Assembly (NCBI RefSeq): GCF_036898095.1
Contig: NC_090746.1
Span: 50,096,096-50,160,095, forward strand
Length of the DNA: 64,000 nucleotides
Source: Palaemon carinicauda
Taxonomy: Eukaryota > Arthropoda > Malacostraca > Decapoda > Palaemonidae
Direction of reading: 5' to 3'
In this document: positions 34,816 to 45,540 of the stretch, piece by piece
How positions within the stretch are numbered: the stretch's first letter is position 1
Layout: the number at the start of each line of letters is the position of its first letter
The notes under the pieces: generated by a model
Database searches by the model: none
What the model saw: only the letters and a program-made list of their open reading frames with translations
Told to the model about the DNA's origin: nothing
Position numbers and translations under genes: made by a program

Positions 34816-35684
34816 CGGAGTTTCTCGTCTATTTGCGGGAGGAAATGCGCCTTTCGGTCTCGTCGGTGAAAGGCTATCGCTCAGCCTTAAGCTTGGCTTT
34901 TAGGCTGAAAGGAGTGGACATTTCTTCCTCGCTGGAACTCTCTTTACTCATACGTAGCTATGAGCTTACCTGCCCTCAGTCGGAAGTGAGACCTCCTCCT
35001 TGGAACGTGGTTCGGGTCCTCAGGGCTCTTAAGAGACCTCCCTTCGAACCATTATGCCAGGCCTCTGATCGTCACCTGTCTTGGAAGACGGCTTTCCTGC
35101 TCGCTTTGGCCTCTGCCAAGCGAGTTAGTGAACTTTATGGTCTCTCGTACGACGTCGCCCATTCAAGGGGATGGGGGGAGGTAACGTTCAGGTTCGTCCC
35201 TGAGTTTGTTGCCAAGACTCAGAACCCTGGAGTTCCAGACCCACGGTTCGACTCTTTCAGGGTCGCGAGTCTCCGTTCTGTAACAAGCGACCCAGACCAG
35301 CTGCTACTATGTCCAGTGAGGAGTCTGAGGTGTTACTTGAAGAGAACAGCTGCAGTTCGTCCTCAGGTGCAAGCATTGTTTGTTAGCACAGGCAGGACGA
35401 AGAGGAGGGTCCCCGAGAACACCATCTCGGCTTGGATTCGAAGGGTTATCCATGACGCCTTGAATTCGGACCCTCCTCCGTCACGTCGCCCTAGGGCACA
35501 CGACGTCAGGGGCATCGCTACGTCCCTGGCCTTCAAGAGAAACTTCTCTGTGACGCAGGTACTTCAAGCTGGGGTCTGGAAGCGTCAAACGACCTTCAGA
35601 GCCCACTTCCTGCAGGACGTGACCCACAGGAGCCTTGATACTTTTTCTATCGGCCCTTTGGTGGCTGCACAACAGCTGGTCTAA
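34497..35684 (+). pseudogene. Tyrosine recombinase of element D, catalytically lost
   Basis: Same length as A's recombinase (396 codons including stop) from ATG 34497, with TAG at codon 52 (34650-34652). An internal ATG at 34698 opens the remaining 328 residues. The Arg of AKRVSELY and the HDVR box are kept, but the nucleophile Tyr371 is Phe (TTC at 35607-35609, in AHFLQDV), so it could not form the covalent DNA link. Confidence 0.85.
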
Positions 35685-36140
35685 CCTCAGGCTCCTTTAT
35701 GGACAAGTAGCAGTAGGTTGAGGGCGTTGTTACCCAGTTTTAGTCTGCATGAATGAAAGAGTATGTCTGACCCTTACTTCTTTCTTCATCCTCCCCTCTC
35801 TTGGGGAAGCAGCATCCTGGTCTCCGCATAGCTGACCTCAACCTCTTGTGTTCCTAGTATTAAGCTTAATACTGTCGCGTCCCACATACCCTGACGAGGT
35901 GGTATTGGGAACGTCCTATCCTGGATTCCTATCTAAAGGTCTCAAGGTCAACTTCATAGGACGAGTCACGCTCTTTTCTCCACACACAACTTATGTAGGC
36001 CACACGTTCCTTGCGTAGCAAGGAACTTGTGAGGTGCAGGGACTCCCTTTCTCGAGTGATGCTCACTTGGATTCGGAGTCCCCGGGTAAAGCCAAAGTCA
36101 GTAAGGCTGGGGACTTTCCACCCTTCCTAAGGGGTAAGTC
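35685..36140 (+). other. 3' untranslated region of element D
   Basis: Non-coding, homologous to the corresponding region of A and B. No gene seen. Confidence 0.7.
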
Positions 36141-36495
36141 ACCCAATGTAAATAGCGTGGTTTGTATTTCGGTTACGGAACATATGACAAATTCGGAGAT
36201 AATTTGTATTTTTCCTAACCATACAAACCTTAGCTATTTACACATATTTGCCCGCCAGCCCTGTCCCCCAAGTCAAGTCCTACCTCTAAGTGAAGTGAAG
36301 CAAATCACCGGTGTGTGGGGGGGAGGGGTAGCAAGCTACCCCTTCCCCTACCCCCGCTAACTAGCGCGGGGGGGTAGTTAACCCTCGTTAAAATCTATTG
36401 GCTCGTCAATTTCAGCTACGGCGAAAGGTAAACCCAATGTAAATAGCTAAGGTTTGTATGGTTAGGAAAAATACAAATTATCTCCGAATTTGTCA
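36141..36495 (+). repeat. ICR and right inverted terminal repeat of D
   Basis: The ICR 36141-36240 is the complement of joined D ends, with one mismatch (ACATATGACA where A has ACAAATGACA). The inverted repeat is 36279-36445 and the element ends at 36495. Confidence 0.88.
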
Positions 36496-36784
36496 TTTTT
36501 ATTATAAAATAAATTTTTAAATATACTTACCTGGTAGTTACATATATATAAGGACCCTCCCTCCTCCCCTCTGAAAACAGAGACATGTAATTTCTGAAGA
36601 TGGTTGGGAATAGTTCTGTTAGCCTACGTGTGATGGCGCTCATGTATGACCACCTACTGTCATGGCGGCGATCGCCACGAATTTTGAATTTCTGTCGTGA
36701 TGCGTCGAAACGCGAGATTAAAGCTATATATATGTAACTACCAGGTAAGTAAATTTAAAAATTTATTTTATAATAAAAATAACA
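36496..36784 (+). repeat. ICR right half and right inverted terminal repeat of C
   Basis: 36496-36555 is the complement of C's right terminus (TTATTATAAAATAAATTTTT). 36590-36784 is the inverted copy of 2908-3095, and the terminus ends AATAACA at 36784 as in E and F. Confidence 0.83.
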
Positions 36785-39718
36785 TATTTCTATACAGTAC
36801 TGTATATGTTTTAGACATAATACCTTCATCATATAAAAAATTTCAAGTCATTTGATCAAAAGCTTTTTGATATATTAGCAAAAATCATGATTTAATAAAA
36901 AAAAAATTTAGGTACATTTTTTCCACTAATATGACACCAATTGTTTTGAAAATCATACCATCAAAACTTCTTTATAAATTAAATAATTCTGTGTGACAGA
37001 TTTTTTATTTCTATTTTTATTTTTTTTAATGAATTTTCTTTTAATTTTCTTCGTCTAAACATAAAATATTCATAAAAAAAGAGAAAATGGAAAATCAAAT
37101 TCTGGTACACAAAATTGTTGGATTTTTATTCCTCTTTTCAATTATATCTTTCTCTCTAAAATCAAACCATAAATTAGTGATAAAAATGTACCTTAGTGTG
37201 AATGAGTATGTTTTTGAGTTATGAGCTCCCAAAGATTTGCAACAAATTTTTTCTTTTCTTAAAAAATTCAAGATAACATTATTTTGATAACCTTACTTTA
37301 TACTTTTATTGTTCATTCCTACACAAACGCACATTAAACGAGGTATTGAAACCCTAAGTTTACTAATACACTTGGCGTAAGGGTGTCATGAGTTGCCAGC
37401 GGCCTCTCATTGTTGCCAGAGTTTTAGTTAGCATGTTCCAGCTTTTTACTCTTATTCATGTTTCCCCCTCTTCCTGGTTCTTTTTTCTTGCTCTCTGCTT
37501 ACTTTTTGGTGTTTCTTTGATCTTAGGTAACATTGGCCTTGCTATAAAGTTCCTAAGGACGTTGTGAAAACACAATGAAATTACGAACTGCAAGTAAACA
37601 AACACATGCATTATAACTTCTATACGTCTTTGGAAACTCTAGCTGCTGTTGTCGTAGCTCGTAGTTTTCGTTCACCTACCCTCTACCAATGCCTTCCATC
37701 TCTGCCGGACGTACGAGATTTCGAAATATAAGTGAAAAAATTGCTATATATAGGGAAAAATAAACACAAAGGCAATTCTGTCAAACTCAGTAATGCAGAC
37801 AACGCAGTAAGAATGACGTCATCATTTAACGACTGCTATCTTCATTATTTGTAAAAATAATTGGCTGAAACTTCTGGAGAGCATGTACAATATGTTAATG
37901 CATACATAGAAACAATAAAACTATTTTCGATTTCTGAAAGTTGTTATGTCAAAACACCATGGCGGACAGTCCCCTTTAGGTATCACTGACTAAAGTGCCT
38001 TTCTCAGTAAATGTTTTTTAAAATGAGAATGAAGTACACTTCTTACTACAGACATCAGACTCTAGTAACATCTCGAGCAATAAAATCCCCATCACTACAT
38101 GAATCCACTTGCCTAGTCTTCTGCATATGCTTCTCTGATTTGTAATAGACGTTTGTCTTACGTTTAGAGTACTGCTCACGAATTTGTATAGACAAAAACC
38201 TAACATAATTCTTCATAAGAGTGTATGGTATGCTCTCAGACTCTAAAAAATGATCTAAATCACATTGTTGCCCAAGATTTGTGGTACAAAGGGAAAGAGA
38301 ATTTTTCCTTGATTAAGTTAAAGCTAACACCTTAAGAAAATAACTTCAAACTTGAATATTAGCATTCAACAAAAGTCCATCGACTCGTCATCATATGGGC
38401 ATCTAGTAAACTGGAATGGCTACCCACGACACTACCATTACCATACAACACCATATATGCGTAATAGTATAATAAGGGGAACCTATTACAGTGCGAAAAA
38501 ATGGAAAACTTGATTTTTATGATAGTTGTTGACACTATCAAGGCTTTGAGGAGGATGCCATGTGAACCTTGGGTGACTGAAAATAATAAATTTTTTTATC
38601 AAAATTCCAGTTTTGCTTTTACTTTTCATCTGTTTATGGGTGTCTTCCTGTCTAGTTGTCTGACTTCTCTAACTTTGTTGTTTCCAATTCCACACTTGAA
38701 AATTACTCCTTTGAACCAGTCCTTTGAGAGTAAAGTATCATTACTTTACTCTCAAAGGACTGGGAAGTCTTGTTAGACTACTTTATATTTACCAGTTTAT
38801 ATCTTCTTTTAAAGCATTTTTGAAGCATCTATTATTTCCAATTCCTATTGGTTTCATTGGAAGTGACAATCAAAGACTTTCTAGTATTGTAGTAATTTTT
38901 TTTTTTACTAATAAGGAACAGGAAATATAAGCTGTTGTTTCAAAGGTGATGAATACTTGTATGTTGGGATAATGTTATTCTCTCCATTCCTTGTAGGTCA
39001 TGTATTCATTCACATTCACAACCCCTCTTGCAGTCCTTTTCACCACTTCCTTACTACTATATTTTTGTCATCTTTATGTTCAAACTTGGTTAAGCACCAT
39101 AATTGCCTTTAAAGTTTGATAATGTTCAAAATGTAACTTATTTACAGTTCTGGCTATGGTTTATGATGATGTACTAAATTACTATATATTTTATTGGGAT
39201 TTTGTTTACTTATTATTATTAAATTTTTATAACATGAGCTATGTAATGTGTATAATGATAATTGCAAGTTTGTATATCTGAAAACAAGAGAATGGTGATA
39301 TATTGAAATATCCAACAGATTATCAGAACTTATATATGTTTGTAAAAAAATAATCTGTAGTGATCAGAACTTAGACAAGAAAAGTAATTTTATGATTTAG
39401 ATGCTAATTTGAATAATTCTAGATATTTCAGATTAATATATAAAAGTATCGGGTATCTGAAATTCATTGGTGTCTCTTTTACCTAACACTCCCTCCTTAA
39501 TGATAAGGTCATATAGTCAACATGTTAAAAGGACACTCGATATATCACTTGAAAGGAAGACCAAATAAGGTTTTTTCCTTGCCCTGAACATTTCAGAGAA
39601 ATAGGAAAATATCGTTATCCAACACAACATGAAAAATCATGTTTATGACTTACTGGAACTAGGTTTTTTAATGTGGAATGCTATAGTAAATGTGTGTACA
39701 TTTATTTGTTTATTCCAG
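36785..39718 (+). other. TAF2 intron, AT-rich, no gene seen
   Basis: AT-rich intron ending at the TATTCCAG acceptor. 37360-37980 has a less AT-rich patch that may be an old repeat. Frames at 38501-38930 are low-complexity and unsupported. The only strong structure is the hairpin listed separately. Confidence 0.6.
38716..38763. repeat. Perfect 22-bp inverted repeat with 4-nt loop
   Basis: Arms 38716-38737 and 38742-38763 are exact complements around a TCAT loop, containing CCTTTGAGAG and its complement. In RNA it would fold to a strong hairpin. Confidence 0.93.
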
Positions 39719-39802
39719 ATACCCCTACTCCTGTTACAAGCAAATCTATGTGGATGAAGCATATGGGTCCTTACATTCCTATGCTACAATGTCTATTTTA
39801 GA
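39719..39802 (+). CDS. TAF2: TAF2 exon (second visible)
   Basis: 84 bp between acceptor TTCCAG and donor GTGAGT. It completes the split Arg codon and encodes a [24 protein letters not shown] segment, the conserved TAF2 stretch after the EELL helix. It ends in phase 2 (GA), and the next exon supplies T to make Asp. In catalytic M1 enzymes this part precedes the zinc motif. Confidence 0.92.
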
Positions 39803-40249
39803 GTGAGTATGTTTATCCAGTATTTCTCCAAAATTCAATTACTTTTTTGGGGGGTTAGGGTGCTGTGTGGTTTTCACGAACTTTAATTTTAATGGGTAGA
39901 ACAATGTGTTTAGAATAAAGTAATTTGCCACCTCTTTACCTTTTTTTAGTTTTATATACACTAGTCTTAATTGGTTAGCTTAAGTTGCAATATTGGTGCA
40001 TATTTAGCTGTACTCTACAAACATGTAACTAGTCTATAGTGTCTCTTTTACACTATTCTTTTTAGGTCTATATTGTATATTCACAGCCCTTAATTGGGCT
40101 AAAATTTAACCCCTTGTGGTAACAGAAGTCCTGGATAATCACAATATAGTATGGATTCTTTTGTATTATACTTGCCTGGACTAAGATTTTTAATGATATT
40201 ATATACAGTATGTACAGTATATACAATATATGTGCACACACATATATAT
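39803..40249 (+). other. TAF2 intron, AT-rich
   Basis: I see no gene or clear repeat in this piece. Confidence 0.5.
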
Positions 40250-40625
40250 AAGCTAGTTACAACTGAAAGAGCTATGGAAAGAATAATAAGGGAAATAACA
40301 CTAAGAGACAGAAAAAGAGCAACTTGGATACTTGAGCAAACTAAAGTACTGTAGAGGATTTTCTAACATGTAAGAAAAAGAAATGGACATGGATAGGACA
40401 TATAATGAGAATAACAGACAATAGATGGACATAAAGAATAACAGATTGGGATCTTAGAGATTGTAAAAGAAGCAGGGGAAGGAATTGAAGATAATGGATT
40501 GACAAACTAAGAAAGTTTGCGGGCGTGGACTGGCCCAGAAAGATCATAAACAGATGCAAGTGGAAGGAAATATCTGAGGCCTTTGTTTTGCAGTGGACTA
40601 GTCACGGCTGACGATGATGATGATG
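40250..40625 (+). mobile_element. LINE 3' end fragment (+ strand)
   Basis: Translating with small frame changes gives the C-terminal tail of an endonuclease/RT LINE: GHIMRITDNRW, then DCKRSRGR, then RWIDKLRKF, a TGGCC...AAGATCATAAACAGATGC stretch and FVLQWTSHG. It ends in a short GATGAT repeat. This is the pattern of the arthropod non-LTR elements usually labelled endonuclease-reverse transcriptase. It is 5'-truncated, as such copies usually are. Confidence 0.7.
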
Positions 40626-41580
40626 ATTTATATCATCAGCCATTGCTAGTTCAGAGCAGGACAAAGGCGTCAGATAAGTCCTTCCACACACATGTTTATA
40701 GTCTTTCTATACCAGTCTATACTCACAAATTTTCTTAGCTCATCAATCCATCATCTTCACTTCCTTACCCTGCTTCATTTGCAATGTCTAGGGACCCATT
40801 CTGTTATTCTTCTTGTCGATCTATTATCTGTCATTCTCATTATATGTCCTGGCCATATCCATTTCTTTTTATTATATGTTAGAATATCCTCTACTTTAAT
40901 TTGCTCTTGTATCTATGTTGTTTTTTATGATGTTATTCCCATCATTATTCTTTCCATAGCTCTTTCCATGGCTCCTTGAGTTGTAACTAGCTTATATTCT
41001 AAGGCTTTAGTAAGGCTCAAAGTTTCTCATGCATAAGTTAATACTGTTACGACCATCTTTTTAGAGGAAGTGGCATTTAACGTTTCATAATCTCATTTAG
41101 TTGACCAAAATCTCTGCACCCCATGCTTATCATTCTTTTAATTTTGGTCTCATGTCTTGGGGAAACACTTACTGACTGTCCTAAGTACATATATTCATTA
41201 ACAATCTCTAGAGGTTTATCCATAACCCTTATTTATTGTTGTCTCGACATTTTCATTGAACATCATCTTAGTTTTACTCATATTTATTTTCAGACCTACA
41301 TGTCTTCTATCGTCTTTTGCAATTCCTCCCATTATTCACTAAGCACAATTATGTCATCTGCAAATCTCAAGATTTTAAGGTATTCCCCATTAATATTAAT
41401 TTCAATATTTTCCCCATCTACATTCTTAAAACTTCTTCTAGGCATGCTGTGAATAATTTAGGAGAGAGGGGTCTCGTTGTGTAACTCTTTTCTCAATCAG
41501 AATTTTCTCACTATCTTTATCTAGCTTTAGGATGGCTGTACTTTCTATATAATATAGATATCTTAAACTGTTCTAACAAA
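40626..41580 (-). mobile_element. LINE fragment (- strand), RT palm to 3' end
   Basis: The minus strand carries the same LINE tail as the neighbouring + copy (40640-40990) and extends farther upstream into RT. A RFADDIIVLSE-type motif (YADD equivalent) is encoded around 41345-41375 and followed by a GLKINMSKTKMMF-type motif. Many stops show it is dead. It faces the + copy tail to tail. Confidence 0.72.
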
Positions 41581-41735
41581 AGATTAATTTTTCCTGCTCT
41601 TTGAACAGCTTCCATTACTGCAGAAGTTCTCTAGCAACATAAATTGTAGGCATCATATTTGTTTAGGTTTGGAAAATTACCACTTGTAATTTATTGTGAT
41701 AGTCTTGCTTATATCATTGTTCTTTTCCTTGACAG

Positions 41736-41949
41736 TGTGAACCTTTTGTGCAGCAATAGAATTATTGACCAAGTTTATGAAACCAGGAGAACAATGGCTT
41801 TATGTGTAGCTCAACAGTTCTTCGGCTGTTTCCTATCAAGACATGCTTGGGCTGATGCATGGCTCACTACTGGCATTGCCCATTATCTCATGGGGCTTTA
41901 TGTTAAAAAGCACTTTGGATTTAACGAGTACAAACACTGGATCCATGGG
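41736..41949 (+). CDS. TAF2: TAF2 exon (third visible), degenerate zinc-site region
   Basis: 214 bp between TTGACAG and GTAAGT. It encodes [18 protein letters not shown], then [20 protein letters not shown] and [18 protein letters not shown]. In catalytic M1 aminopeptidases this place holds HExxH and a downstream Glu. Here the zinc-binding motif is replaced by AQQFF, the state known for TAF2, which uses the fold structurally. It ends in phase 0. Confidence 0.94.
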
Positions 41950-42349
41950 GTAAGTTTTTGCAGAACTTTGTCTCTTATTTTATGATAATTTTCAGTTTTT
42001 TGTTATATGTGTATGGTAGAATTTGGTGTTTTTTCTCTTTTCTCTTTTGCTGAAAGTTTGATTTTAAGAAAATATCAATGAATTCTTATAGGTAAGAAAG
42101 CAGATTCCTAGAAATAAACAGCTCTTATTATATTTCTCTTTTTGATACCTTCAGTTTAATGGCTTGCAATTTTATAGAGAGCATTAGGTTAAGGGTTATT
42201 ATAAAACAAGGCAAACATTTAGGACAGTCTTTCATGATGATATGTAACAATATCAATTTCTTTTTAGTTATAAAACAACCATGCTGTATAAGCAACAATA
42301 ATTATTTGTCATAGGAGTTTTGCTTATAGAATGATTTTCATCTTTTCAG
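41950..42349 (+). other. TAF2 intron, 400 bp
   Basis: A short AT-rich intron with a clean GTAAGT donor and TTTTCAG acceptor and no inserted element. It shows what the introns look like without DIRS. Confidence 0.85.
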
Positions 42350-42604
42350 GAACTTAAAGACATTATTGAGTATGAAGAAAGGTTTGGCGGAATAGTTTTA
42401 GATCCTAGTGCTTCTCCTAGTGAGCCTCAGAATGGGTCTAATATCACAAATGCATCTGGATCAAGTTCAAACAAAGATACCTTTTACTTCTCTGTGAAAA
42501 ATCCTCATGCTTGTTCTCCACATTATATTAATGTGTACTATAAGAAAGCACATTTAGTTATAAGAATGTTAGAGTTTCGTATAGGACAAGAACTAATGAT
42601 GCAG
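42350..42604 (+). CDS. TAF2: TAF2 exon (fourth visible)
   Basis: 255 bp, phase 0 at both ends. It encodes ELKDIIEYEERFGGIVLDP, a Ser/Asn-rich linker, FYFSVKNPHACSPHYINVYY and KKAHLVIRMLEFRIGQELMM. It matches the TAF2 pattern in which a variable loop separates the aminopeptidase-like core from the following helices. Donor GTGAGG follows. Confidence 0.93.
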
Positions 42605-42719
42605 GTGAGGAAAGATCTCATTTCTTATTGTACACAATCATTGATGAAAACCTCATGAGTATTGTATATTAATAGAATATATACAGTTCTTCAGTGTATG
42701 CAAATGTGAAAATCCCAAC
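42605..42719 (+). other. TAF2 intron remnant left of element E
   Basis: First 115 bp of a roughly 18.7-kb intron that also holds E, F, the LINE composite and a tandem repeat. Confidence 0.7.
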
Positions 42720-42900
42720 TTTTCAATATTAAACTTAGCCGGTGATTATATAGCTGCAACTCTGTTGCTCGACAGACAACTCTACGGAAAAACTCGCCAG
42801 CGATCGCTACACAGGTTGCGGGTGTGCCCAACAGCGCCATCTGTCAACCAGATACCCAGCTCTCAATGTAAACAAAGACTCGATTTTCTCTCTGTCGACG
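42720..42900 (+). repeat. Left terminal sequence and inverted repeat of E
   Basis: Begins TTTTCAATATTAAAC. The sequence is inverted at the right end (49040-49200). Confidence 0.9.
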
Positions 42901-43095
42901 TGTCGACAAGACGTACTTTACTCGCTGTTGCTAAACTGGAGTTTTTCACATCTAATTGGTGAAGTACTATATTCTAGTTTTGAGCTTCGCTGTGCAGGGT
43001 TTTTCTTCACACAAATCCTTGAACTCTTTTTGATATCGGATTCTTTGTTGATGACTTTTTGATCGTTTTTTGGAATTTCCCTTGACCAATTCAAA

Positions 43096-45540
43096 ATGGC
43101 TGACCCTTCACAAGTCCCCAAATTTAGGAAATGCAATGCTAGGGACTGTTCTAGGCGTCTTCCGAAGGCTTCTATCGACCCTCACACTGTTTGTTCCAAT
43201 TGTCGGGATAAAACCTGTCAATTGGAAGATCGGTGTGAGGAGTGAGTTGGCCTTTCGGAATTCGATTTTATCGAATTTCAAAAGTACACACGTAGGCTAG
43301 AGAGAGATAGAGTTAGGAGAAGTTCTTCTCGTTCTATTGATATATCCTCTCCTCATGCCCCACAACCTATTCCTTCCCCTGTAGTGGTTGCTCCTAACCC
43401 CCCTCCTGGCACTCAGGAACCATCGATGGCTGATATGATGCGTGCCATCCAGGCTCTGGGTGAGAGAGTTGAGTCCCTTGCTAGTGACCGTAATCAGCTC
43501 ATTGCGGATGTGAAGGAGCTTAAGTGCCAAAGTGCAGTGGGAAGTGCTAAAGTGCCAAGTGATAGTGTTGTGGACAGTGTTGCGCTTGAGGGTTCGTCTG
43601 TTCGTGCCTGTCGTCCTCCTAGTCCGGGACCTCTTGCAAGCTCCCAAGTCCAGGGGAGAAGCAATGTCGTACGACGCATGGGTTCGAGAGGCTTTAATCA
43701 GCGAACAGACGTTCCCTCCGTGGTATCGGGCGTATCTACCCAAGATCGCTCCTACCTAACTAAGACGAGAGAGCCCATTTATACCTCGTCTTCTGAAGGT
43801 GTTTCTTGCAAGAAACTTTGGACCAAGGTCTCGCGACCGTTAAAACGTAAATCGGTCCCTTCAGCACAAGTCCAACGGCCCGGTTGTAGCCACTGGGTCA
43901 GTTCGGACTCGTTGCCGTCATCCGATGACTGCTCACCGCCTAAGAGAGGCAAAGCGGTACCGCTTCAGACAGTAACACCGTCTGTCGCCGCACCTGCTCC
44001 TGTAGACCCTAAGTGGTCTCTACTGCAAGACATGCAGTCTAAACTTACGTCTCTGATGCAGGACTTTCGTGCGGAGAAGGTTGCTGCCGTACCAGCTAGT
44101 GCAGTACCTAGCCTACAACCCTCCACGCGATCGGTTGTGCGTCCTGTGGACGCTGAGGTAACCTTCTCACGCACACCAGTTGAGAGAGTTCCTCCACCCA
44201 TGCGTTCCAGTGTGATCTGCCAGCCGCATGTTGACGTTAAGCGACGCACGGAGGTTGCCGTTGACGTTCTGGATGTTCAACAACCGCCAGAGTTGCCTTG
44301 TTTTGACGCGGTGCGTCAACCTCCGCAACCCAGTGTGGTTTCCACTGCGCAACCCCATCAGTCTAGACAGTCTGGGGTAGACGCTGTGCGTCCCCGCGCT
44401 ACCATGGTTGTTGCCAGCTCACAGACTGGGCAGCAGTTCCATGACGTTGCGTCCGGCTCAGTCACGCATGCACCAGTGCGACCGGACTCAGCGAACCAGC
44501 CGTTACCCACTCCGTTGCCGTTTCCTCATCAGTTGTCGGATGAGGAACTTTCTGATGATGATGTTGCTGCACATATAGATGAACCACAATCAGAATTGGA
44601 CGAGCCTAAGTCTACTCAACCCTCTTTGGACTTTAGAAAAGTTTTAGCCATTTTCAAAGAGCTGTTTCCTGACCAGTTTGTTTCTGTGGCTCCTCGTTCT
44701 CCGCCTTCAGAGTTTGTTTTAGGCATGCCGTCTACCACTCATGCCTTTACTAGACTCGTCCTCGCACGCTCGTCCAAGAGAGCTTTGCGGGTGATAGGAG
44801 AATGGTTGCAGTCAAAGAAGAGCTTAGGGAAGACAGCCTTTGCTTTTCCCCCTGCTAGACTCTCTTCTAGATCGAGCGTCTGGTATGCCACGGGAGAAGT
44901 TCTCGGCTTGGGAGTTCCTGCCTCTGCCCAGGGCGACTTCTCAAGTCTTGTAGACTCTCCCCGCCGCCTTGCCATGAGACGCTCAAAGATATGTTGGTCA
45001 TCATCGGACCTGGACCACCTTTTGAAAGGAATCTTTAGGGCCTTTGAAGTTTTTAACTTCTTAGACTGGTGTCTAGGACCCCTAAGCAGGAAGATCTCTT
45101 CGACAGATAAAGAGACTTCCTTGCTCATTATGTCCTGCATGGACAAGGCCGTACGTGATGGGTCTAATGAGCTTGCTGCATCATTTGTGTCCGGAGTCCT
45201 AAAAAAGCGAGAAAATCTCTGCTCATTCCTTTCTGCTGGAGTTACACCGTGCCAGAGATCTGAGCTTCTCTTTGCTCCTCTTTCCAAGTGCCTTTTTCCA
45301 GAAGTCCTAATTAAGGAAATAGCCGCTTCGTTAGTGCAGAAGGACACTCACGATCTTGTTGCGTCCTCAGCTCGCAAAGCTCCCCCTTTGCCTACCTTGT
45401 CAGCTAGACCAAGGATGGACACTCCAGCGTCTCGATTTATTCCGCCCTTTCGTGGCAGAGCCTCCAGCAGAGGAGGTGCTCGTGCCGAAGGGAAGCGAGG
45501 GAAGAAGAAAGGATCCAAGTCCTATAAGGGCAGAGTCTGA
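43096..45540 (+). pseudogene. Gag of element E, one nonsense codon
   Basis: About 814 residues from ATG 43096, which aligns with F's start. The N-terminal Cys/His cluster reads C-x4-C, H-x2-C-x2-C, C, C. The last Cys codon (TGC or TGT in F) is TGA at 43243-43245, codon 50. The rest, 718 codons from 43384, is open. A Gln/Leu-rich predicted coiled coil (IQALGERVESLASDRNQL) follows near residues 115-160, then a Ser/Pro-rich middle and an acidic stretch SDEELSDDD. A conserved globular C-terminal domain (about 44630-45400) leads to a basic RGGARAEGKRGKKKG tail. The 3' end overlaps pol by 185 bp. If the TGA were read through, the protein would be full length. Confidence 0.85.

Larger units (their letters stand above)
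28128..36495 (+). mobile_element. DIRS element D (family 1)
   Basis: 8,368 bp from TTTGTTCCGTAACC to GAATTTGTCA, with inverted repeats at 28160-28320 and 36279-36445 and an ICR at 36141-36240. Gene order is gag, pol, YR. Gag has frameshifts and stops, pol has one TGA, two RNase H acidic residues are changed, and YR has a TAG and lacks its tyrosine. It is uninterrupted by other elements, so it gives the best full-length layout of family 1. Confidence 0.9.

Noticed and set aside
38501..38930. Two overlapping frames in the TAF2 intron
   Set aside because: AT-rich, no family match, one crosses the hairpin; expected by chance.
40692..41452. Hydrophobic + strand frames
   Set aside because: They are the complement of the minus-strand LINE.
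43297..43743. Minus-strand frames opposite E gag (and 50402-51045 opposite F gag)
   Set aside because: Shadow frames of the gag codons; no motifs of their own.
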